From contig SZWC01006753.1 in assembly GCA_023375785.1 (NCBI GenBank), forward strand, positions 18,903-82,902: 64,000 nt of DNA, given 5' to 3'. Made by a program: the position numbers and the translations under genes. Shown in pieces: positions 52,251-62,905 of the stretch (position 1 is its first letter; each line of letters starts with the position of its first letter). Below the pieces are notes generated by a model. It searched no databases, was not told the DNA's origin, and was given only the letters and a program-made list of their open reading frames with translations. The DNA is from Penium margaritaceum. Taxonomy: Eukaryota > Streptophyta > Zygnematophyceae > Desmidiales > Peniaceae.

Positions 52251-53085
52251 AGCGAAAACCCCTTTTCTGACTTTTTTTTTCTTGGAAAAGAAGACCCATT
52301 TCAATACGTGGAAACCACTTTCAAACCCTACCACAGTTTACACTGGGGGTTTTAGGTTTTATTTTTGCACGGGTTCGGTCCTGCAGTAGTGGGGCACAGG
52401 TTTGCTTTCAATGAAAGGGGTGTTTTGGATCCCCCCACTCAAAACCCTCACAAATCTTCGTAAAACAGTCAGAAACCCCTCTTTAGAGGGGTCTGTGATT
52501 CTTTCTCTCATGTCTGACAAAGTTAGCATGCTGTCGCTTGACGGCATGCGGCGTTGACATAGCGTGTTCATTTGGATATAGCATGTTTTTTTTGCATGCT
52601 CTATGGATACAGCGTTAACAAAGTGTGAAAAAGTCCCAAATCTGGATATGGCGTGGTTGATGTGTACAACGTGGATATTGCAATACATATCAAGAATTTT
52701 GTGGATGGATGGTTACTCCCCTGCAAAGCTAATCCGGACCTGACCGCTTGCACCGCTCATCCGAATGGTGATGAAAATGATCACTAGGCAGGGTGCAATG
52801 TGTGTATTAGGAAATTCCTTGAAAAAAATGTGCAAAAAACTTTCAGGTAGCGTTCAACGATGGATTCCAGCGTTTACCAGACATACCCTTTGTCTAGCAA
52901 CGGCACAAGGGGGATTGTCGACTGACCGCACGAAGGACCTCACCAAGGTCCACGAAGGACCTTGGTTAACTGGGGTGAGCGTCGATCCACAAATCAAAAG
53001 GTTGTCCCGGGGGAGCTGCTGTTATTCTCACAATTGGATGAGTCCATCAAGAAGACTGTAATTGTAGCAAACAAATGGTACGATT
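52251..53085. other. No recognisable gene
   Basis: Short unrelated frames on both strands. Palindrome-like motifs around GCATGCTGTCGC...GCATGCGGCG (about 52527-52555) are visible, but no gene or known repeat. Confidence 0.4.
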
Positions 53086-53360
53086 AGCCCATTGGGCAAA
53101 AACCTTGGTACTTCAGGGTCTCCGACTTTCAAGTCATCCCATCTGCTGTCCCACAGGCCAAGGCAAGTTCAAGCCCCATGGCTCTCTGACACTACATTCC
53201 TCCCACACAGGAATGGAGACGCCCTTGGTGTCCACAATCGCTCTGATGCGAAAGGTAGAAAACGAACAAGAAGCTGGGCCCACTGGGCGGAAACCGTGTT
53301 ACTTGAGGGTCTGTGATCCTCAAGTCATCCCATCTGTTTCCCCAAAGGCTTAGACCAGTT
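53086..53360 (+). repeat. Diverged direct repeat, two copies of about 85 bp
   Basis: The segments at about 53086-53172 and 53274-53360 share CCCA(T/C)TGGGC, ACTT(C/G)AGGGTCT, TCAAGTCATCCCATCTG and CC(A/C)AAGGC in the same order. They look like an old duplication of an unknown sequence. Confidence 0.6.
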
Positions 53361-53404
53361 AAAGCAACGTGTAATAATGCTACACACTAGCGCTACAACA
53401 ATGA

Positions 53405-53620
53405 CCAAGTTTAGGCCAGGATCTCACGCCATCAGATGGGGTTTTTAAAAAGCACAGGATTGACAAATTTTAATGGGAAAGTTTTACTCGGACGAATGCA
53501 CTATTACAATCATGATTACATTAGCGACAGATAGTCTGTCTAATTAAAGTTTGTCGTTCATGTGCGTTCTTTATTCTCCATGTGATGGCGTGGGACCCTA
53601 GCATTAGGAGTGTCCCGTTC
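53405..53620. mobile_element. Foldback (MITE-like) element 2
   Basis: Arms of about 60 bp (about 53417-53476 and 53540-53602) share CTCACGCCATCA / TGATGGCGTGGG and weaker pairing inward. The centre holds AATCATGATT. Non-coding; fits a MITE. Confidence 0.55.
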
Positions 53621-54125
53621 TGCCTTTTAGACGCATGAGTTCCCAAATGCTAAGGGAAAGGATGGAATCATTTCTAGATGTCCTTCCAGAATGTTAAACT
53701 CCTGTGTATAATTATGCAGAAAAGCACACCCCATAACAAACAGCTGGTCATATGTCCATTCTGCCGCACAAAAAATGGATCGGCATCATACAAGTGGAGC
53801 CATTAAGCTTTCTTTCATAAGTGAACAAGACAGGAGGTGATGTTCTGGGAATCACTATCGGCAAATCAATAGTGGTATAAAATTGATTGGGTTTGCAAAA
53901 GCCTACTACCGCATATGTTGGCTCACCATTAGGAAACACAAGTTCGACGCTCCCAATGGTCTTACGCAGGCTGATGAGGACCAACGTATCACCATGGTGA
54001 GAATTAGACAACCTCACATTTTCCCCCACACGCATACCCACCCTCTTCACTAGCCCTCAGTGTGGAGGGATGTTTTGCGCCAACCCTTCAAAAAACAAGC
54101 AACAAGTGATTTCACCTTGCATGAG
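53621..54125. other. No recognisable gene; one minus-strand frame at 53748-54050
   Basis: A 100-aa minus-strand frame (RVGMRVGENVRLSNSHHGDT) has alternating hydrophobic blocks but no motif I can name. It ends 75 bp before the gypsy E7 LTR. It could be part of a truncated element or chance. Confidence 0.25.
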
Positions 54126-54399
54126 TGATACGCCAAGCAGACGTGGGTGGTTCACAGGGATGAGGTACAAGAGTGGGAACCGCCAACTGTACAAGTTATG
54201 CTTTTTTCTTTGCAAACGTTATCCTCGCAAGGTGTGAGAAAATTCTGGAACAGAAAATTGAAGGACAAGGAAGTTGGCCAAAATTCCATCGGCTGAACAG
54301 CGTAAACATCCTGGAGTAGGCAAGCAATGAGCCATGCATGTAATGAGAGAAATGCCCACTCACGGGATTCAGGGACTCGTGTACGCTAGGAACGTAACA
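54126..54399 (-). repeat. E7 3' LTR
   Basis: TGATACGCCAAGCAGACGTG ... ACGCTAGGAACGTAACA. It aligns at both ends with 59357-59849, and the two copies differ in length. Confidence 0.75.
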
Positions 54400-54400
54400 C

Positions 54401-54413
54401 TTCTCCCCTTTTA
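54401..54413 (-). other. E7 polypurine tract
   Basis: The minus strand AAAAGGGGAGAAG abuts the 3' LTR. Confidence 0.75.
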
Positions 54414-54439
54414 GCTGTGACGTCCAAGCACGTTAGTAC

Positions 54440-54850
54440 ACGTAGGCTGGTGACAACGATAGTAGGTGTCAATCAGATGATCAATGTCTCAGAGGTCGTC
54501 ATAGGGCTACTAGTTGTTTTCCACAACGTCGTAGCTGTGGCACTTGATCACGTACTTGGTTGTTCTCCCACAACGTTAATGTCCGAGGATGTCTTCAATC
54601 ACACACTGCGTATTCTCGTCCATTTGTTGAGGAGGTGGTGGTGCATCGCCTCTGCTGGGGAAGTTTGTACTGGGGTCTTGGTAGTGCTTCAGTTTTTCAA
54701 AATGGAAGACAAGATTAATCTCCATGCTGTTCGGCAGACAAAGTTGAGCAACAACAGGGGTTAGAATTTTCTTTATTTCAAATGCTCTCAACCATCAGTT
54801 TGAGATTTGTAAATGCGTGTACTTGGAGTTTGATGTTCACCGAGCCAAGG
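54440..54850 (-). pseudogene. E7 integrase C-terminus and chromodomain
   Basis: Minus-strand piece 54576-54791: LTPVVAQLCLPNSMEINLVF and HFEKLKHYQDPS match the gypsy integrase tail ('LP..m.IH.VFHVS.LK.Y'). Then PPPPQQMDENTQCVIEDILG opens a chromodomain that continues with KYVIKCHSYDVVENN. Chromovirus integrases use this domain to read histone marks and target heterochromatin. Fossil; broken. Confidence 0.75.
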
Positions 54851-55720
54851 ACGAAGTGATCACCAGTGCTGAACACGCCATTGATGCGATGTCTGTTGTC
54901 CGCTTGCTTCATAGCTGCTTGGGTCCTTGCAAGGGTCTATGATGTTTCCTCCAAAATGCATGCAAACTCCTTTCGGTGGATGTCAACTGCGGGGATGTTG
55001 CTCTGGCACTGTAGCTCTGCCGGTGTGGCAGGGCTAGAGATTGATTTCACCGTACAACACTTAGGAAGAGATTTTTGCCGTTGTGGTGGGAGTGGCAGAT
55101 TTGTATGTGATTTTGACGGTTGGCAGTTTGGCCGTTCAATCGGTGTCGTATGGTTTGCATAATGTGAATATAGTTCTTCAGGAGTCTGATTGGTCTACTT
55201 TGTTTTCTTGTTGGTTTCATGATGAATTGCCGTCGATAGCTGGATCAAGTTGCCATAACGCATGATCAAGTCATGCCAAAAATGGTTGGAGAAGCGGCCG
55301 CATCTATCACTTATGATGATACGTGGATCGCTGTGTCTCTGTACAATTTGACTTAGGAAGAGCCTCTCTTTCCCTTTTGTGGTGTTGGTGATCACTGTTG
55401 GGATGAAGTAAGATGTTTTTAGAAAATCTGTCCACCAAGATGAGGATGGCGTCATACCCTTCGGGGTGGAGGGTAATCCCGTCACAAAGTCCATGCTGAT
55501 GTCGGCCCATGGTTCCATCTGATTAGGTAGGGGTCGAAGTAGACTGGATGGCTTTGTGCGACAAGAGTTTTGCCTTGAGTAGATGTGGAACTATTTGGAA
55601 AAGGCTGACACGTCGGTTTGCATGTTGTCCCACCAATAATAGTTCACCAGCTTCTTGAGAATTTTCTCTTGGCCGAAACTTCCATTTGGACTGGTGTCGT
55701 AGCATTCCTCTAATAGCATT
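54851..55720 (-). pseudogene. E7 gypsy integrase core
   Basis: Open piece 55195-55518: MEPWADISMDFVTGLPSTPK, FLKTSYFIPTVITNTTKGKE, VQRHSDPRIIISDRCGRFSN and HFWHDLIMRYGN are the gypsy integrase catalytic blocks. Upstream, CYDTSPNGSFGQEKILKKLV and YYWWDNMQTDV (about 55600-55710) are the zinc-binding region. Fossil; broken. Confidence 0.85.
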
Positions 55721-55859
55721 CTTTGCAGCTCCTTGTTTGGTCGAAAGAAAACTTGACGAGTAAATCCCTATTTCCAGTAAGAGTCTTTAAACAAGAACTT
55801 GGTCTTGTGGTACTCGCCAAAGTCCTTTTAACCTTTTGGAAAGAGCCTCGTGATGTATA

Positions 55860-56350
55860 GGTCTTGTTCTACAAGCACTGCACTGATCTCGGCCATTCAA
55901 TCTGGTTGTCAAATTACAACATCCACTGGATTAGTTTTTCCAAACCGGTACTCAACGTCATGGTCAAATTTAGACCCAAGGAACTCTATTTGTTGAGTTT
56001 GTCGACGGCTAATATTTTGCTGTATTGAGATAATTCAGCACGTGATGGCCGGTGCACATGAAGCAACATTAGAACATCAATGTTCTGAATGCGTGTAAAA
56101 CTATAAGCATTTTTTTCTCATGTACTTTGTAACAGAGCTCTGGTCCGTGTAAAGTTCTGGGACATGTACGCGACTGGTTGTTCTCCACTGCCATAGCCTT
56201 GGAAGAGAAAAGCTCTGATGGCTCGATTGGACACGTTGGTGGCAATGATGTAATCCACCATTGGATCTGCCAATCATAAGAAATGCTCTGAGGTCAAAGG
56301 ATTTCTTACAGAGCTGAACGCTTCTTGTTTGCTGTCCCCCTAATTCCACT
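55860..56350 (-). pseudogene. E7 gypsy RNase H
   Basis: Minus-strand blocks: RFGKTNPVDVV (about 55925-55960), the LGSKFDHDVEYRFGKTN context and the ASNRAIRAFL-type region near 56190-56260. They match gypsy RNase H. Fossil; broken. Confidence 0.65.
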
Positions 56351-56479
56351 CAGTGGCTTTTCCAGTGACATCGAAGAGAGGCGCAGACAGTCCAGTGTAG
56401 TGCTTAGCACATCAACATTACCGGCAGCGGCGGTGATTCACCAACAGATCACCGACAGATGACTGTCCGCCGTCACCAG

Positions 56480-57180
56480 CGGCAGATAGTCATCGTTTGA
56501 GGTCATGGTGATCTGTCCGCCGGCGGTGATGTAGTCCAGAAAGTTGATTAATTGATGAACGAAGCCACAGTTTGAAATTATTCAAATAAACTTGTCTCTT
56601 TATAAAAGTTTGAGAACTATTGTTCTCCTCCCAGGTGTGGCAGTACACCAGGATGATGTCCAGGTAGAGGAAGTCAAAGTCATGAAGGTACGGGAAAAAC
56701 ATGTTGTTCATCGCTGCCATTATTGTTGGGGGGTATATGTGAGTCCAAACAGCATAACTATGAACCCAAAGTTCCCATATCTATGAAATAACACTCTCTT
56801 CTTGATATCCTTATTAGATACGTGGATCTAATGAAAGTCGATGCGCACATTAATTTTCCTGAAAAATATGGCTCCCGTACTTGGTCAAAAAGTACGTTGG
56901 CTCGCGTGAGAGGGTAACAGATATTTATGGTGATTTCGTTCAATTCTCTTTTATCCATGCACATATACATCTGCCCTGTTTCATTTTCTACAGAAAGTAC
57001 AGGTGCTGAGTATGGCGACATGGAAAGTCTGATGAACCCCTGTGTAAGCATCTCGTCCAGTTGCTTCTTGAGCTCGATCAACTTGTAATCGCTCAACCGA
57101 TAGGTCCCCTTCAATGTTGACTTGCTGCTCAGCTTCAGGTCTATCTGACGGTCGATGTTTTTCCACTAAGATAACTCTTG
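56480..57180 (-). pseudogene. E7 gypsy reverse transcriptase
   Basis: Open piece 56758-57114: GTYRLSDYKLIELKKQLDEM, LTQGFIRLSMSPYSAPVLSV and MYMCMDKRELNEITI are the N-terminal RT blocks. Piece 56490-56720 carries the catalytic-loop region FPYLHDFDFLYLDIILVYCH. Fossil; broken. Confidence 0.85.
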
Positions 57181-57439
57181 GGGCAACTCGTCAGGAAAAA
57201 CTCCTTCGAACCACTCGTTGAGCGTTGCAGAATCCTTTGGTACTACTCCAAAATTCTCAGGTGTGGAGGTCGTCATCGTCATCTTGGCAGCTGTGATTTC
57301 TCCCAGTTCTCCATGCTTCCATGTGTTATAGCCATACTTGAGCTCCACATTCCAGGTACCTCCTGGCCACGTCCAATGACATCGGTTGGCATTTTGCGGC
57401 TGCCATGACTTCCTAAACTTCTTCCACCTCTTCTGCTTC

Positions 57440-57860
57440 TTGTAACCATCATTTTGTTGTGGGTTGCTTGACTAGAGGTGGACGTTTTTGTGAGAGATGT
57501 TGAAATAGACTAATCCACTGCTCCAGTTCATTTGTCAAATACGCTGGTACAGGAAATCTCACCCAAAAAAAAAAATTGGTCACTCATTGGGAAAGCTCTT
57601 TAGAATATTACGTTGTGCAGATCTCCAATTTGCAGTTGGAGTGGTTCGCAAAGTTGATGGATCTACAGTTGTCTGTTGATGGTTTTTCAGTAAAGAACTC
57701 TCGGTTTGGTCTGGAAACGTAGCTTTTGAACCATGTCATTTCTTAAAAAAGCTATGAAAATCTTCTCCATCCAGTAATTTTGGTACCATTGTGTGACTCT
57801 CACAATTCCCCGGTTGTACTCGTAGCATTATCGCCGGTGGGTTGTCCTTGTACTCCTTGT
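57440..57860 (-). pseudogene. E7 gypsy protease region
   Basis: Decayed minus-strand frames between gag and RT resemble the protease of E5 (LDGEDFHSFFKK... and IGDLHNVIF...-like pieces). The identification rests mainly on position and on parallels with E5. Fossil. Confidence 0.5.
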
Positions 57861-57939
57861 CAAACTATGTAATCTCCAGAAGTCTCGTCTGCAACGATGT
57901 GAGCTGCTCAAATCGAGGTTGGTCAACATAAAGTTTTTT

Positions 57940-59340
57940 GACCGGACAGAGCCTTGCCGTCTACTCATGCCCTTTACCATTTCCCGACTCCTTGTTCTTT
58001 TTAATGTGACTCCCCCCCCTTTTGGTTTTTTAATGCTGTTTCCAACAGTCACACGAGATGTGTCACAACTTCTTGCAAGTCAAAACATAGCCGTTGATTG
58101 CGTTGATTGACAGTGTCAACGTCCATCGGGAACAAGGTTTCTGCCAAAATGCGACTTCCCTCCGCCACGATAAGAATTTTGGCCTCGGGATCGCTGGATG
58201 TTGGATTCCTGCATCAAAGCATTCTACTCGGTGCTGTCTTCGTAACCAGTTCTTGCGATCATTTGGAAAAGGTCATCCAGGATGCTGAAAATGGTGATTG
58301 CTGGCTGAATATCTTACTTGAGGCCGTTGTGGTGGAAACATAGTCTGTTGGGGGAAAGGTCACTACTGGTGATGATTACGAGGAAAGGCTGTGTGTACTC
58401 CAGCACGTTGTACTGTTGACGCAGCTGCTAGAGTCTGTACCATTTGTGAGAATTCACATTCAGTTGTTCAACATCAGAAGAGATAGGGTGTACGAAGTCA
58501 CTCCATGTTTCCAATTGCGTGAAAGTGTTGTTCCATGCCAGATTAATCTGCTCGAGAGGTAGTGCGCATGCGGTCGACAATGTGAGAGCAGTCGGGTGAG
58601 CCATTGAGCTGGCTCCGCCGGCCCCCTGGTGCCTTTCGATGTTCTTCAAATGAAACAACCAACTTGAAGCGGTGCCTCGTAAAAGCAAGGTCGTGAGGAC
58701 AATTTCATTTGTTTTTGTTGTTTACCCAAATAGTGGTGAAGTGCATCTCCAGCCCTTTCAGCCACATCTTAACTATCGGTCCCGTGGAGTTTGTAGGATC
58801 AAACGACTTTGGAAGTGCCTGTTGAATTTGTGGTTTAATTGAGAGCTGCAGATTCTTCTTGGTGATCACTGCTCCACGCATAGAATTTGAAGCTCCTCCA
58901 TCTCCAGGTTGAGTTATTGGAGTAGATGGGTGTTGAGGCTCTTGAGTTCTGACAGCTTTTGGTACATGTGTTTGTTGATTTGCCGTTGTTGGCCGGTGCC
59001 TCCCATGGTTCCGGATGTCGAACAGTGGCAGAGGCAAAGGGCTCGCCAAGCCCGAGGGGTCTGTCAACGGATTGGCCGTCTGATTTGTCAGGATTGTCCC
59101 GTTTGTCACAAAGGTGCCCACTACAGCCCGGTTCATGTGGAGTACGCCGGTATTTGCTTGCTGCTGATCCTCCATTTCCGTAGTGCTCGTCGGGGACTAC
59201 TGTTTGATGTTGGTTACTCTTGCTCCATTCACCATTGTGTTCATGAAATTTTCTATCTTCTGAATGGTGGAGATGCACTGAGGACTTGTGCAAGGCTATT
59301 ACCAGGTAGCAAACATGTTGGTTGCCCCTCCAGCGTTGCT
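57940..59340 (-). pseudogene. E7 gypsy gag
   Basis: Open pieces 58705-59175 (start-like MEDQQQANTGVLHMNRAVVG, then ALPKSFDPTNSTGPIVKMWL and KGLEMHFTTIWVNNKNK) and 58428-58688 (MLLRGTASSWLFHLKNIERH, NLAWNNTFTQLETW). The layout parallels E5 gag. A basic region follows at 57828-58052. Fossil; broken. Confidence 0.75.
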
Positions 59341-59354
59341 ACACTCTGATACCA
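59341..59354 (-). other. E7 primer-binding site (tRNA-iMet 3' end)
   Basis: The minus strand TGGTATCAGAGTGT follows the 5' LTR and is complementary to the initiator tRNA-Met 3' end. Confidence 0.8.
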
Positions 59355-59356
59355 AC

Positions 59357-59849
59357 TATTACGCCAAGCACACATGGGTGGTTCACAAAGACGAGGTACA
59401 GGACACAAGATGATTAAAGGATTTGGGACAAATGGATCATTTGTATTGAGCAGTAAGTTTACTTTTGATGAAAAGTTTCAAGAAAGTCAATCACATGTAT
59501 TCAATGCCAAGAATGAGAATGAGGCATATGTTGGGTCTTTGGCGCTTTAGCCGAGGGAGGCGTGCGGGGCTTTGCCGTGAGTGGCTACTTTGAGGAGCTC
59601 TACTGAGAATTTGGGGGGCTTTGAGAATATCAAGGCACGTTATTGTAAAGATTGAGTTCCGTTGAGAAGTTGATGAAAAACTTTTTAGAAACATTTGGAA
59701 CGGAAAACTGGAGGTCGGGGCATCTGGCCAAAATACCTTCAGGAAAGCGGCATAAAAATCTTGAAGTCGTCGCACGTAGGGCCACAAATGTTATGACAGA
59801 ATTTTCAACTTGCGGAGATTAGGGACTTGTGTGCGTTAGATACGTAACA
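59357..59849 (-). repeat. E7 5' LTR
   Basis: TATTACGCCAAGCACACATG ... GCGTTAGATACGTAACA on the plus strand, 493 bp. It shares inner segments with the E5 LTR (GTAAGT...TACTTTTGATGAAAAG, AATTTGGGGGGCTT). Confidence 0.75.
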
Positions 59850-60889
59850 GCAAGGCCCCTGCAAGGAGGAGATTGCAACAAAGAAAGTCATGGAATTTGT
59901 GCTTCCATTAAAACCTTGTCTTCTCTTTCATTTTGATTTTTTTTTTGGCATGCAGATCCTCTGTTGGACGCTGATTAGCATTGGTCCGCAAGATGGGCAG
60001 TCGTTGGCAGGGCTGTGAAATAGAGGAGAGTGCAGCAAAGGTTGGAGCTTGGAAGTGTTCACGGCACCCGCACTGAGGAGTTCAAGCGTCACAGCCGCTA
60101 TGCATGATCCTATTAAACTCTACGCTTAGTAACCAACCAAAGCGAACCGTGCCAAATTCTGCCCCCACACAATACAGCACAACTACTTTCAGCTCAACAA
60201 AGCTAAGCTTAGGAAAGCACAGTTGAATTGCGCGTTGGAGTTGACATTGAAATTGGCCTTCCAATGACACTAGCAGCCATTTGGTTGAGGGATCCGAGTT
60301 CACGATGGTGATGTTGATGGACTGCGATGATGACGCAAGCACGAGTGAGGACACGGGTGGTACACATAGCAAATGGCAAAGCATTTTTTTGTTCATGGAC
60401 AAGGACTTGGACGGTGTGTTGGAGAAACATACCAAGGCCACCCAATTGACACCCGCAGATGTTATCCCACTGTCCAAGAGAGCAACTATGCACCTCAAGA
60501 TTGAGAGCTTCACTATTGGTTTTGTGGTTCTTGGTTTGTTTTGTTTTTCATTGTCTCTTTGAGATGGAAGTACATTCAATTTTGCGTGGCTACGTATGTG
60601 TCAGAGATTGTTTACATTCCTTTAGCCTTCTGAAAAACGTGTAAGGAGTTCATACGTGTCCTGGCTATTTTTGTAAAGTCTTCAGAAGGTACAAAACACG
60701 TAAGCCATGAATCTAAAGATGGTGGACTCGAATGGTGTGTATGGGATGCTAATGAGTCAAAGAGAGGTTCATCATGGATCCGGAGGGAGGAGGGGCCACG
60801 GAGGCGGAGGGAGTGTGGAGGGGGGGTGTCAGGGGAGGGGATGCACCAACGCTTTGTATGAGGTGTTAGTTGTGAGTAAACGTTTCTTG
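59850..60889. other. No recognised gene; two overlapping frames at 60082-60579 (-) and 60281-60562 (+)
   Basis: The minus-strand frame (165 aa) and plus-strand frame (93 aa, ending in a hydrophobic FVVLGLFCFSLSL stretch) overlap antisense. Neither has a motif I can name. The plus frame looks like a possible tail-anchored peptide, but with no other support I do not call a gene. A G-rich purine stretch lies at about 60780-60840. Confidence 0.3.
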
Positions 60890-61578
60890 TGTTGTTCTTC
60901 TGTGTCCCATGGCCACTGCTATGGCTTGACGGACAGGTTGGGCATGCACTGCTCCCTTGGAGTAAGTCCCCCAAACCTTGTTCGTGGTGCAAGTCCATGA
61001 AAGACACCAGAAGTGTAGCGCAACAGATAGCATGTTGGACTTAGGGACAACAGGCCCTGCAGTCAAGCCTTGATGTGTGCAGGAAGGTTTTTTACCTTCC
61101 TGCACAGAGGAAGTTTCTTAGACATTTTCCCATGCATGAGGAGAGTGCGCCACTTGGTGGTCAGTGGATGCGCCAATTGGCGGACTGGTGGGGTGGTGTG
61201 GAGTGACCACCCCAAAAGTGCCACTACCCACACTCCTTAGAAGCCAGGCCTAGGACTATATATACCAGGCTCATTCCTCATTATAATTACACAATCTGGC
61301 CTTAGATGCTCCTCACAGAGTTGTCCAACTGAGGAACAGTATAAAGAAGACACTGGTTGGTCTAAGCCCCAGAAGTTAGCCTTTGACTAGCACCTTGTGC
61401 GAAAGTGACCAAGTGTTATGTGGACACAGTTGTTAGCAAGTGATTGCCTAGGAACTGCTCACTGTGGATTCGTGATCCTGAGGGTGATATCTTCTCCTAG
61501 CTGAAATGCTTGGAGCGGAAGGCAGGTGCTATTGTGTCGGCCCTATTGTGTAGTCCGTTTGCCTCAGGCCGGTTGACA
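60890..61578 (+). repeat. E6 5' LTR
   Basis: It starts TGTTGTTCTTCTGTGTCC and ends GGCCGGTTGACA, about 690 bp. Inner segments (CATGCACT...GGAGTA(A/T)GTCCCC) match the E8 LTR, and the end (TGTGTCGG...TTGACA) matches E3's. A TATA-like box TATATATA at about 61256-61263 lies before the presumed transcript start. A tRNA-like module lies at 61012-61072. Confidence 0.65.
61012..61072 (+). other. tRNA-like module inside E6 LTR (tRNA-Arg-like)
   Basis: GTAGCGCAACAGATAGC (A-box-like), then ATGTTGGACTTAGG and CCTGCAGTCAAGCC (B-box-like) resemble a plant tRNA-Arg body. It differs in identity from the tRNA-Met-like module found in the E3 and E8 LTRs at a comparable place. No closed cloverleaf, so not called a tRNA gene. 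Confidence 0.45.
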
Positions 61579-61596
61579 AAGCGTTATGGGCCTACA
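61579..61596 (+). other. E6 primer-binding site, tRNA-iMet anticodon-arm type
   Basis: AAGCGTTATGGGCCTACA directly follows the LTR end. Its reverse complement resembles the anticodon arm of initiator tRNA-Met (GGGCCCATAACCC). Confidence 0.65.
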
Positions 61597-61633
61597 CTGA
61601 CCAGTTGTAAGGCACGCTGTACTCAACTACGGT

Positions 61634-61634
61634 A

Positions 61635-61690
<56 letters not shown>
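61634..61690 (+). repeat. CT dinucleotide microsatellite in E6 leader
   Basis: About 57 bp of (CT)n with one interruption, shortly after the primer-binding site. Confidence 0.95.
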
Positions 61691-61691
<1 letters not shown>

Positions 61692-61960
61692 GGTGCGCAC
61701 ATCAGCTCCATCATCTCCATCTGCTTCATCAGCCGCAACGGCTGAACTTGCACCTAGCACAGAGGGACCAAGGAAAAGCTTTGCCCTTGGAGGCAGGACC
61801 CTTCGGTCCCAACCAGGACACGCTCTACCCTTGGAGGCAAGACCCTGGGTGTGCTAGTGCGATCTGTCTTCCCTTTTTTCAAGCAAACATCGGGTGTAGG
61901 GGGAAGCAACGGAAGTGCACCTTTAAGCCGGTAGCAGACATCAGCTAACACGAGCCTACA

Positions 61961-62890
61961 TTGGCCTCAACGTACCTGAGACACAGATTGCAGAAAATGG
62001 CAGCTGAAATGGCTGGCCCATCAGGAGGAGTGGGGGCTGCCGCAGGGCAGTCCTCAAAGACAACAGGGGCTGCCGTAGGGCAGTCCTCAAACTCAAAAGT
62101 GGCTACAGGTCAGACCACTGGAGCAACCGTGAGTGCTACCGCATTGTCGCAAGGTCTCGGATTTGTGGAAGGAATCCTGGTCTTTAAGGGGAATGACTTT
62201 CCGCTCTGGAGATAGCACTTCAAATTGGCAATGAAAGTGAGTTGCTTCATCAAGCTTTTGAAGGGAGAGGAGCAGGGTTTTGTGGTGGGCTCACTGGAGC
62301 ACGAGGCATGGATGGAACGGAATGATATTTTCATGTCATTCCTCAATAATGCGATTGCTGAGAAATATGTTCCCATCATTACCGGGTACACGCTGATTTC
62401 CGAAGCTTACGACAAGCTCAAGCGCATGCACCAGTCCACCTCCCTTGTGAACAGATTATTCATCCTACAATAGCTGATCAGCATGCGGGTGAATGGGGAT
62501 GAATCAATGCCTAATTTCTTATAGGGGGCTGAAGGACCACTTGGCAAGGCTTGCCAGATGGATTGGGACCTTGACAAAAACATGCAAGCCATGATCCTCC
62601 TCATGGCGCTACTAGAGAGCTGGAGCCTAAAGATCTCCGTCATGGGCGGCTGGAAGGAGGACAACCTGAAGTACATTGTAGTGCCCGAGTACATGAAAAA
62701 CGAGGCCATGCGCCGCAGCGGAAGTGAGGTTAACTTCTTAGACTATGCCGCACGCTACGGTGGCCACAGGAGAAAAAGGTCAGCCTCTGGTCAGAAAGGC
62801 GGCAGCGGAAGCGGCGGTGGCAGAAGCAACAATGGTGGCAAGGCTCCTAAGCGATAGGGCAACTGCCACAACTACGGTGAACCTCGGCGC
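61961..62890 (+). pseudogene. E6 copia gag
   Basis: Pieces: a Gly/Ala/Ser/Thr-rich start (MAAEMAGPSGGVGAAAGQSS), gag core FVEGILVFKGNDFPLW, SEAYDKLKRMHQSTSLVNRL and SVMGGWKEDNLKYIVVPEYM, a basic Gly/Ser stretch and a knuckle-like CHNYGEPRRWAREC. Same family as E3 gag (compare GGWKEVDMKYEVVAEH). Fossil; broken. Confidence 0.75.
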
Positions 62891-62905
62891 TGGGCAAGAG
62901 AGTGC

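Larger units (their letters stand above)
54126..59849 (-). mobile_element. E7: Ty3/gypsy element of the chromovirus type
   Basis: Minus-strand element with LTRs 54126-54399 and 59357-59849, a polypurine tract at 54401-54413, a primer site at 59341-59354 and the order gag-protease-RT-RNase H-integrase-chromodomain. Its LTR is related to that of E5. It is broken in many places and its LTRs are strongly diverged, so it is old. The flanking 5-mers (ATGAG and GCAAG) match poorly. Confidence 0.8.

Noticed and set aside
60082-60579. Overlapping antisense frames (165 aa minus, 93 aa plus with a hydrophobic tail) as host genes
   Set aside because: No recognisable motif, no splice or promoter support, and each overlaps the other; left unnamed.
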